This document shows positions 55,894-64,000 of a DNA stretch of 64,000 bases, one piece after another. Numbering within the stretch: the stretch's first letter is position 1; each line of letters opens with the position of its first letter. The position numbers and the translations under genes are program-made. A model generated the notes under the pieces. That model made no database searches. It was not told the DNA's origin and saw only the letters and a list, made by a program, of their open reading frames with translations. The DNA is from Hemileia vastatrix (Eukaryota > Basidiomycota > Pucciniomycetes > Pucciniales > Zaghouaniaceae): NCBI GenBank assembly GCA_030280995.1, contig JASXTE010000014.1, forward strand, positions 27,801,150-27,865,149, written 5' to 3'.

Positions 55894-55905
55894 TGGGAGG
55901 GAGGA
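55894..55905 (+). promoter_or_regulatory. Polypurine tract of element C
   Basis: GGGAGGGAGGA lies immediately before LTR C2. Confidence 0.8.
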
Positions 55906-57234
55906 TGTGAAATTCCAAATCTGGGTAGGCTACTTAGGTGAAAATTTGATTGGACCTTGGTTGGAAGAAAATCATGGTGTTAGCGGGTGTTAATTTGGTT
56001 GAAGGGAGCTAACTGGTGTTTGTTTTGGGTGGATTTATGGTGATTTTTGGAGGATTTATGGTGATTTTTTGGAGGATTTATTGTGTTTTGGAATGGATAT
56101 ATGTTGGTATTCCTATTTTTATTTGATGGTTTCATGGATTGGGTATTGGTTTTACTGAATTTTCTAGGGCTCTCTTGGTATTTTGGTGGATGCAGTGTGC
56201 TCATGGAGTAGCCATTTTTTTCCGGTGCGCTCCGGTTTGCTCCGGTGCTTTTCCGGTGCAAAAGCGAAGTGTACTGGAAAAATTCTGTCATTGTTAAAAA
56301 GTTTGGTTATGGTGAAAAGATTAACTCACTCTGGCCAAATTAGCTCATTATGGCAAAAAGAGCTCATTGTGGCAAAATTTGCTCACAATGGGAAAGTCTG
56401 ATCACCAGTGCAAAGTTTGGTCACTGCAGAAAAGTCTGGGCACTGTGGTAAAGTTTGGTCACTGTAGAAAAGTCTGATCACCAGTGCAAAGTTTGGTCAC
56501 TGCAGAAAAGTTTGGCTATTGTGGCAAAATTTGGTTAGAATTTATCATGCTTGTTAGATCAATAGTTTATTGTAGATCCTATGCATGTAGGGTATTGTTG
56601 GAAAGGTCTGGAGGAGGAGAATCTTAGTCTTCTACATGTTTTTTTGTCTTTTAGTTTCAATAACAAGGGTCTTTTTGATAATTAAAAATATTTAACATAT
56701 AACAACAATTATAATAAAAAATATCAACATATAGGGTACCATTGGATTGCTCTCATCCTTGGTGACTAAAATTTATTTCTTTTCTTATAAAATTTATAAA
56801 ATAAAAATATAATAAAGAACACTCTTTAATTTTGGTGAGAAACTGGGTAAATCTGGGGCAGACCTTTAATAAGGCACCTTTGAACAGATCATCCCAAGGG
56901 TATTTTCTGGGGCACTTTACTGTACTTTTCAGTCTCTGGGGCAAGTGTTGCGGCTTGTTCTAAGTATTTGTTGTGACTTGTATCAGTGTAATCTGGTATA
57001 AGGTATTTTTTTGGGGGTGTAATCATTTATTGCACTTATTTTTTTTCTATATTATAGGTTTCCAACACTTTCAAAATCTTTCTCTCAGATTTTCAACTTA
57101 TTCAACTCTTCAAGAAGATCTTCAAGCTTAGTTAATTGAATCATACATTTACTTAGAGGGACAGGGATTTCTTTTTGTTTTTCCAACTCCCTTGGATTCT
57201 GCCTGCAGCAAGGAAACTGTAGGAGTCTACTCTA
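55906..57234 (+). repeat. LTR C2 (3' LTR of element C)
   Basis: 1329 bp, same ends as C1. Carries CTCCGGT repeats (56220-56260) and the 18-24-bp minisatellite (about 56285-56545). Confidence 0.9.
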
Positions 57235-57735
57235 TAGCAGGGCCTCTGCTTAGGGGCGGGAAGGCCGCTTAGGGGCAGGCAGGCTGCTTCTAGGCCCTAA
57301 AAAACCCATACAACCCATAAAAACCCTAAAAACCCTAAAAACCCATAACATCACTAATAAACAAGATAGAGACACATAAGACATAGCAAAATGAAAAGAA
57401 AATAAAGGAAAGTAAGCTGAGAAATGATAAGTGACCCTAGCTTAAGCCTACATAAGAACCCCTTAGCAATAAATTTCTAATAAATACCAATAACAACACC
57501 ATAACTACCCTACAAAACAAGGTAACCACCCATAGGGATACCAAAATGAAGAGAAAAGAAAGGACATTAAGCTGAGACTTAATAAGTGACCCTAGCTCGA
57601 GGCTCCATAAACACTACTAATTATTACCTAAAGATGAAAAAATCTACTAATAACACCATAACCCCAATAACATCCTACACACCAAATACCCCCAAATATG
57701 CACTCCAAAGGCCTACCCAGTTTTGGATCACCACA
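57235..57735 (-). repeat. LTR B2, outer part
   Basis: Matches LTR B1 from about 2180 to 2665 and ends at GGATCACCACA (TGTGGTGATCC in element sense). Flanking sequence on the right begins ccgttt. Confidence 0.8.
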
Positions 57736-57936
57736 CCGTTTGCTAGTAATTTAACTTGGACATCTGGAGCAAATGGTAATGGGTTCTCCAATGTGGCTCA
57801 TCTTGATAAGGATTCAAGTGAGTATACTTTAGGAATATTTTTTCCTAAAGATTCAGAAAACAATACCACTCAGATGAATACAATAAGACCCAACCACGAC
57901 AAACAGGCAGAGAACTTATGTTTCCCAAAATGGTAA
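57736..57936 (+). pseudogene. Coding fragment, possibly a TET/JBP-like dioxygenase
   Basis: Frame continuing out of LTR B2 reads PFASNLTWTSGANGNGFSN, VAHLDKDSSEYTLGIFFP and ends CFPKW. The HLD (H-x-D) followed by a YTLGIFF strand resembles the iron-binding part of TET/JBP-type 2OG-Fe(II) oxygenases that are common in basidiomycete genomes. The match is from memory of the family style only. No second half is recognisable downstream. Confidence 0.2.
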
Positions 57937-58107
57937 CTTTATAAAATTTATGAATTTTACAGAATTACTCCTGCAAATCAGAGTCTTTTAGAGCTGAGGG
58001 TGAATAAGTTAGAGGTTTGTTTGATATCTTGATTGGAGTTGATTTCATTGGTAGAGAAGCTTTCAAAGAGGTTAAAGTAGGTAATTTAGGAGGTGATGGG
58101 TATTTCT

Positions 58108-59163
58108 TCATAGAAATGAAGGAATTAGGGATGAGATGTTTGAATCATCATCTCTATCAAACATATCGTCATGTCTTGAAGAAGATTTTAAAATTTGCTT
58201 GTTTTGATGAGCAAGCATAGTTTCATATTCTGACAGTTCATCATTGCTATTTTCATCGCTCTTTTCATCATTTCCATCAGGGAGAGGGAATTTATGGATG
58301 AAACAATCTAAAGTAGGTGAGTTTCTGGTACAAAATATCAATAGAAAGATAAAAAGTACAATATGTAAGCAATAAAAGAGATATATGATAGAATTTTAAA
58401 GATAAAAGAATAACAATATAAAAAAAGCAAACAAGAATATACTCATTACTAAAGCCTTTGCTTTTTTTTTGAGATTTATTATTTGATACATCAGAAAAAT
58501 CATTAGCAGAAGCTGGTTTAATACGTCAAACAAAAGAGGAGCCTTGGTATAATTTGTTTTTCCTGGAGTGTATAACAGGTGTTTCAAGATTTTCCTTAGA
58601 AGTTGAAGCATGAGTTGAAGCTGATGGTTCATCTTTCTCATCATCATCCCTAATGACAATGACATCATCAGGAGGAATTACACCCTCCTCATAAGCTACA
58701 AATATATATGTAGATAAAAAATATTAATAATCAAATCTACTAATTAAAAAGGAGACAAAAAAAGTGAAGAACATACATTTTTCAAGTTTTTTCACATATT
58801 GGAGTAATTTGTTACAAGGGTTAGATTAATATGAAGGAGAAAGATTATTGTTAAGGATCTTGACAAGTTCTTCCATTTTATCTCTAGCCAATTCAAATAA
58901 ATTGTGATGCTGAACTCTCATTATTTCCTGTCTCTCATTGCTAAGTACAGGAGGGTTAGGTGCTATGCCATGTGGCAGACATGGTGCAAGCTCAAAAGCT
59001 TCAAAGCGAGTATCTATCTTGGAGTGGGATGGAAAACATTCAGGCGCTGGAAAATCAATTTTTTGAAAAAAAAGATATAGAACATTAGTGAAATATATAA
59101 ATTAAGAGAGAGGAGCATGATACACATACAAAGTGGAGGTGTAGGATTTTGAATACTAGACAT
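58108..59163 (-). pseudogene. Unknown four-exon gene, decayed
   Basis: Exons 59163-59130, 59046-58777, 58695-58450 and 58324-58108. Introns are 83, 81 and 125 nt with GTATGT, GTATGT and GTAATG donors and pyrimidine-rich acceptors. The product would start MSSIQNPTPPL, contain a helical stretch (NERQEIMRVQHHNLFELARDK's kind of heptads), an acidic region (PPDDVIVIRDDDEKDEPSAS), a K/S-rich patch and an acidic C-terminus (ELSEYETMLAHQNKQI). In-frame TAA and TGA in exons 2 and 3, and a phase mismatch at the last junction, show decay. No family recognised; its shape resembles accessory genes of the retroelements, without a cysteine cluster. Confidence 0.45.
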
Positions 59164-60182
59164 ATTGATTAATGAATATTAAAAAAAAATATTTTATATC
59201 AAAAAATTATGATGTAATATGATGAAAAATTATAAGAAACTCTATTCTAGAAAATTGAAGTTGATAATTTAATAGGATAAAAAATTGAATAAGATTAAAA
59301 TTAAAGTGAGGATGAAAGAAACAGAAAACATAAAGGGGGGGATTATATATTTTTTAGGCTTTTTTTAACATGTATTATTCATAGTGGGATAAACTAAGTA
59401 ACATGCTATATCACAATCTGTTTATATGAAGCAAAATTTGATGTAGCTAACAGAAAATACTAGGAATTCTTTGGGGACTTTTAGTGTGAAAAACAAATAA
59501 TAACAAATGTATCTCCCATATTCAAATTGCCATGGGTAAATAAATTTTTTTTAAAATTAGAATTTACTCCTAAAAAATGGAGATACACTTAATTAGTATA
59601 TTATATGAAAAGAAAGGATAAAGCTTTAAAACTATTTGTTAAATTTACTTTCAGATGACAATGAGAGATTCATAAATATACTGATATGCCTCACCAAACA
59701 ATAAATGAATTATAAATATAAAATTGGTAACATTAGAATTTAAGATAAGAATTTGTTTTTTAAGTGACAGGAGGAGTGTCTGGCTAGGGTGTGGGCCCAG
59801 TGACCAAACCATTGATAAACTTGGATAAAACTTGGGGAAAAAAATTGAATTGTTTTATTTTACAATATATCTTAGTCTGCACAAGATATTGCATTTTTGT
59901 CCCTAACTATACCAATATTGTTACTTTTTAAAAGTTATAGGACTACTAAGTTGATAAAATATTTTTATGAATCACCCAATGAAATACCTTAAGCAACATT
60001 CAAAATTATTTAAATATTAATATTCAATTTGAGATTTGGATTAGCTAACTTTTCACAACTTACCACAGTTTTGATTAAAATAAAAAATCTTGAAAAAAAT
60101 CATTGAGATAACCTAGAAATGGGTGCAAGAAAATGATGAAACATATGACTTGAAACTTAACTCATACACTATTGATAAACTT
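59164..60182. other. AT-rich region without a recognised gene
   Basis: I see no long frame, RNA gene or clear repeat here. Confidence 0.5.
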
Positions 60183-60878
60183 TATGGATCCTGATTAATT
60201 TCTATTGAAAATAATTTTGAGACTGGCATAATGAATTTTAGCTATGACCAAGTACTTTAAGTGCCATGGTTTTTATTCAATATATTGGTGTTGAATGTAA
60301 TTATGATAGGAATTAACAAGTATCATATGGCACCATGCATAAAACCCTGACAGAAACCACAAAATTTATGAGGCAATGAACCTCATAATTTTGATCGAAA
60401 TTAATGTAGACCCCTGCATATTGAATACAAGCCATGTCACATGGACTACACAGACATAGATATAATTCAACATGGATGGCTCAAAATTAATTTTGATTAA
60501 AATTAACCAAGGCTTTAAAACATAAATTTTTATATGGTTTACTTGATCAAACCAGTTAATCCAACTGCTTAGCTTACCTATACTTATTGAAATTTTATGC
60601 ATATTACATGTCCATATTAATTTAGATCAAAATTAATGTTGACTAATACATAGTGAATACATGCTATGCCACTTACACTTGCCAGGCATAGCTACCATTA
60701 AATATTCCAGTATCAAAAATTAATTTTGATCAAAATTAATGAGCATGATAGTCATGAATTTCTGGAGTCAACTGATTATTTTTATGCATGGTGCCTTTCT
60801 AACATTAATTTTGATTGAAATTACTTTTGATACTGTCATATTTCATGTAGCTATGCCTGGAAAGTGTAAGTGGCATAG
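60183..60878. repeat. Palindromic repeat cluster, MITE-like
   Basis: 60664-60741 and 60803-60878 form inverted arms of about 75 bp around a ~60-bp spacer. A partial third arm is at 60183-60285. GGCACCATGCATAAAA (60334) is inverted at 60779. The near-palindrome ATTAATTTTGATCAAAATT recurs at least five times at roughly 100-bp spacing. No transposase. LTR F starts exactly at the right arm. Confidence 0.65.
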
Positions 60879-61998
60879 TGTCAGCCAGGCTATTCCAGGA
60901 GCCCAGTAAATGATATGTTAACTTATAGGACCTGAAAGAGGGCATAAGAATTGTATTTAATGTATATAAATTAATATTTTATTGCATAATAAAATTAAAT
61001 AAGTATCTTATTACATATAAGTGTTATATTAATTCTATTGTTTATATAACTTTTTTATACATTTAAATTAAACATAATATATTTTATATTCTACAAATAA
61101 TGGCGCCTTTTTATGTATTTAATAATTATAAATTTATATTTAAATAATTAAAAACATATATTATAATTATAAGTGTAAAATTGAATTATAATATAATTAA
61201 ATTAATTATTTATATTTATATATTAAATAACATTTTTTATAGTATTAAACAATAAATAATGACACTTCTTTTGACCCTTAATTATATCAGGAAAAAACTA
61301 ATTAATACTAAATTGAAATTAATTACATATTTTTTTGCGTCAAAATATTTTTTGTTTCACTTAAAAATCCTTAAATCAGACTGTACCATCTCTTTTGAAT
61401 TATTTTTCTCATAGTTCCTATGTTCAAGGCTTGTTTAGTTATTCACTATTTTTACTTACTGATTTGGGAATTAATTGTGGGGAAATTGGATTCTTAATTG
61501 GGGTTTTTAAATAATTGTTTTATATTTTTCTCTACATTTTTATGTTTCACTTATTCTTTAATATTCTTGTTTCATCCTATTATAATTCTTGTATTTACAA
61601 ATATAGTGGCGCTTCAGAGGACCCATTGCCTATAAAAGGGCGTTGGATAATTCCCTGTAGCCTGATCACTTACTATACACTCAACAAATTTAATGTACTT
61701 TTACATTACGTTTATATTCTTTTTATTAGTAATAAAATTCTAATTAAAATTCTATATAACAATTTAAAGGTTGCTTTAAGTCTGATAGTAATCACAGTGT
61801 CTGCCGCGCATAGCCCTTACATTAGAATAATATTATTATTTAATAAGAACCTCATTTTGTGTCATCTCTCAAGTTACTCGTCGTTGCTTTCCTTTAAATA
61901 AACTAAATAAAATTTTATATTTTATTTCTTTTATTTTTCTCCTTGTCTTACTCCATTTTTTCCCCTTTCCTTAACTTCTTCTAGAAGATTGACCAACA
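60879..61998 (+). repeat. LTR F (5' LTR of element F)
   Basis: About 1120 bp from TGTCAGCCAGG to TTGACCAACA, followed by a PBS-like ATTGGGGACC. The start resembles LTR E in element sense (TGTCAGCC). A TATAAAAGGG box lies at 61631. The second LTR is beyond the window. Confidence 0.75.
61631..61640 (+). promoter_or_regulatory. TATA box in LTR F
   Basis: TATAAAAGGG in a GC-richer patch of an otherwise AT-rich LTR. Confidence 0.5.
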
Positions 61999-62657
61999 AT
62001 TGGGGACCTTTCCTAAACGACAACAACAAACGACAAACGCACGGACCACCTAGCAAAAAGAAACTTTTGCCGCGACCGTGTCTAGAACTTGGGTTTGATA
62101 TATTGGTTTTATATTATTTTAATTCTTATATTATTTTGAAGTGATTTTTCGATCACTATAGTAAGTTCACCTTTGCACCTCTCACTCTTATTACTATATT
62201 TTTACTGCAATAACAGTGATTGTGGCTTAATTGCTAATTCACTGAGTGTAAGTTTTCAATTATTATAATTTTTTTTACCTAGTTGACTATTATAGAGTGT
62301 TTAATTTCTCTTAGTCCTAGAAGAAATTAACATTATTATTAATAAAATTTGAATTATTAAATTAATTTTTTTTTATTATTAATTTTTTTCATTTTGGTTG
62401 ACTTAAATAGTACTTTGTACTTAGTCCCATATATTGCCATATTTAATTTTGGTAATTTAATTGGTTGAATTAACTTAATTGTTTATTCCCAATTTAACTT
62501 TGCAATCCATTTTCTAAATTGATTTTTTATAAATATTACTTTATATTAAAAAAATTTTTTTATATAATTAAATTAATAAAAATTTTTTTTATTTGGAGCA
62601 ATTGTTAACTGACTTTTATTAATTTTTTTTAAGAAGTTAATTAATTTTCCCACTATT
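61999..62657 (+). other. PBS and leader of element F
   Basis: Begins with ATTGGGGACCTTTCC, corresponding to the E PBS region, then an AT-rich leader. No gene seen. Confidence 0.5.
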
Positions 62658-64000
62658 ATGTCCAACAATTTGGCTGAAAAAATGGATAACATGCAAGTGG
62701 ATGATATTGAAATTGATAATGATGCTGATACTGTGAGTTCTTCTTAAGTTGAATATAAAAAATCTTATGCTAACAAGAAAAATTCACATAGTTCAGGATG
62801 TGGAAATGACAGGAGAAGTAAAAAAATCAAACCCCCTTCCCCCAGCACAACAGAAGGAAGTAAAACCTCCAGTACCTCAAGGTCTTCCAAAAGAATTCAA
62901 AATAAAAAAGCTTCTTCTGCCCCAACAAATCAGCAATCTGTCCAGTCATATCAAAGAACTGAAGACAGAAAACATGAAATACAAGGCAAAAGTAGACACC
63001 TTGTGGGATCAAGTTCAGGAACTCAGGAACCAAAATCAGGCCCAGGCCCCTCCTCAGTTGCCTCCCAATCAGCCTCAGTTTCAGGCTCAACATTTACAGC
63101 CCCCAAGCTCCTTCACACAAAATCAAAGTACTATGGAATTAGAGCAATGGAAATGGGATTATCTAATGAGTCACTACCAGCAGAATGTGCAACATCCTCC
63201 TCATCATCAGCCTGGCTCATCCAGAACACCCAATTTCCATCCTACTCCTCATCCTTACCAACCAAGCAGGAGAAAAAAGGCCCAAGCACAATCCCAAACT
63301 CAGTCTCAGGGGAAGTTTCCTCCTCTGCCATGGTAAGTAATTTGGTTGATAGTCACTTGGGTATGTTTTCTAATAAAACTTCTTCTGCAGGTAATATTAT
63401 TGAACATGGTGAAAGAACAGTTAAACCTGTTAAAAGGCAGCTTCCTGTAACTAATAGCCCTATTGATGTAATTAGCAAATTGTCATTTTATGAACCTTTA
63501 CATTTAACTTCTACTTCTTTAATTAATCCTTCTCTTGCAATTAAAAATGATTGTGTTCCCAATGAAGTCTATACCTTAATTGAGAAAACTTCTGAGGAAA
63601 TATTGAAAGATACCCTTGATTTTAATGTTGTGAAAGACAAACATTTGAGAGATGTGTTAACCCATGAAAATGATAGAGTAAATAATTTACACTTGCAATG
63701 TAAAGTGAGTTCTTCTGTACAGGATACAGCTTATTTTAAAATCAAAGAAACCTTGAATATTGTTCTTAGTCAACAAAAACAAATAAGGAGTGACCATAGA
63801 GCTATCTCAGATAGAAATATCAATCTACATAAGACCTTGAGTTAATTGAAACCCCTTATTGAAGAAAATTATTGATTAAGAAATGAAATAAAATCTCTAC
63901 AAAATGAGTTTAAAAAGCTAAAGAATATTTCCATGCACTAAGTGCCAAACACACAGTTTCTGAGGACAGAAATGTTCTATCTCTTGAAAAAGTAAATGAC
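62658..64000 (+). pseudogene. Element F gag, N-terminal part
   Basis: The frame starts MSNNLAEKMDNMQVDD, hits a TAA near 62745, then continues Ser/Lys-rich and, from 63003, through MEMGLSNES and SSAMVSNLV to a helical region (KHLRDVLTHENDRVNNLHLQ), as in E gag. It stops at 63843-63845, after which only short degenerate coiled-coil pieces (RNEIKSLQNEFKKL) remain up to the edge. Role inferred from E: capsid precursor. Confidence 0.7.
62806..63336 (+). CDS. Overlapping coiled-coil ORF inside F gag
   Basis: Alternative frame, likely start MTGEVKKSNPLPP, with a coiled coil (QQISNLSSHIKELKTENMKY), a Gln/Pro-rich linker, QWKWDYLMSHY, HPPHHQPG, TPHPYQPSRRKK and the end FPPLPW then TAA inside TGGTAAGTAA. 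It matches the E overlapping ORF in order and position, although both elements have diverged greatly. The frame is open here while the main gag frame already has stops. Function unknown. Confidence 0.5.
   Translation: MTGEVKKSNPLPPAQQKEVKPPVPQGLPKEFKIKKLLLPQQISNLSSHIKELKTENMKYKAKVDTLWDQVQELRNQNQAQAPPQLPPNQPQFQAQHLQPPSSFTQNQSTMELEQWKWDYLMSHYQQNVQHPPHHQPGSSRTPNFHPTPHPYQPSRRKKAQAQSQTQSQGKFPPLPW

Larger units (their letters stand above)
44892..57234 (+). mobile_element. Element C: decayed retrotransposon of the A/H lineage
   Basis: Bounded by LTRs 44892-46231 and 55906-57234. It lies inside LTR B2 but no clean duplication is seen (gtgg on the left, tagc on the right). About 11.2 kb without the solo E-type LTR. 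Layout as in H: PBS, hairpin leader, gag-pro, slippery site, pol, structured 3' region, PPT. No antisense Zn2Cys6 gene was found. Many stops. Confidence 0.9.

Noticed and set aside
58017..58220. Plus-strand 67-codon frame
   Set aside because: It lies over exon 4 of the minus-strand gene and shows no recognisable motif.
61515..61901. 128-codon frame in LTR F
   Set aside because: Hydrophobic, AT-driven composition, inside an LTR and spanning the TATA region; most likely incidental.

Overview
The window is a nest of LTR retrotransposons from a fungus, most likely a basidiomycete. The evidence is AT-rich DNA, 52-83 nt introns with GTAAGT-like donors and CTGAT/CTAAT-like branch sites, a Tf1/sushi-type chromovirus, and Zn2Cys6-type cysteine clusters. 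I recognise no ordinary host gene with confidence. At least seven elements of Ty3/Gypsy type are resolved from LTR ends, target-site duplications (TSDs), primer-binding sites (PBS), polypurine tracts (PPT) and protein motifs. The letters A-F and H are local names only.

Layout. 1-2665: 5' end of element B (minus strand), running off the left edge. 2670-44756: element A (plus), an old copy of about 13 kb split by three younger insertions. These are D (3787-11073, minus, TSD ggtag) in the A leader, H (12147-25128, plus, TSD acgg) in A gag, and E (28777-37629, minus, TSD atatg) in A RNase H. 44757-44891 and 57235-57735 are two pieces of a second B-type LTR. Between them lies element C (44892-57234, plus), which itself holds a solo E-type LTR (54067-55242, TSD atttc). 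57736-60878 holds degraded coding fragments, a decayed four-exon gene and a palindromic repeat cluster. 60879 to the right edge is the 5' end of element F (plus).

A, C and H are one lineage: tRNA-Lys-type PBS, 4-bp TSDs where visible, gag-pro in one frame, and pol in the -1 frame after a U UUU UUA/G slippery site. D is a chromodomain element with a self-priming PBS like Tf1. E and F form a third lineage, with coiled-coil gag and a second reading frame overlapping the gag start.

Two things stand out. First, A, H and D each carry, between pol and the 3' LTR and on the strand opposite to pol, a gene for a protein with the cysteine spacing C-x2-C-x6-C-x12-15-C-x2-C-x6-C, each with a predicted small intron. 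The H LTR also holds arrays of CCG/CGG triplets, the usual target of Zn2Cys6 proteins. Second, A, C and H carry several families of short hairpins in which both arms change together between copies: GGGGTAAYTG...CARTTACCCC; tetramer stems followed by TAAACTGG; and leader hairpins with fixed loops. These suggest conserved, unnamed RNA or DNA structures. H and E look youngest, each with an almost intact coding capacity broken by one amber codon. A, B, C, D and F are decayed.
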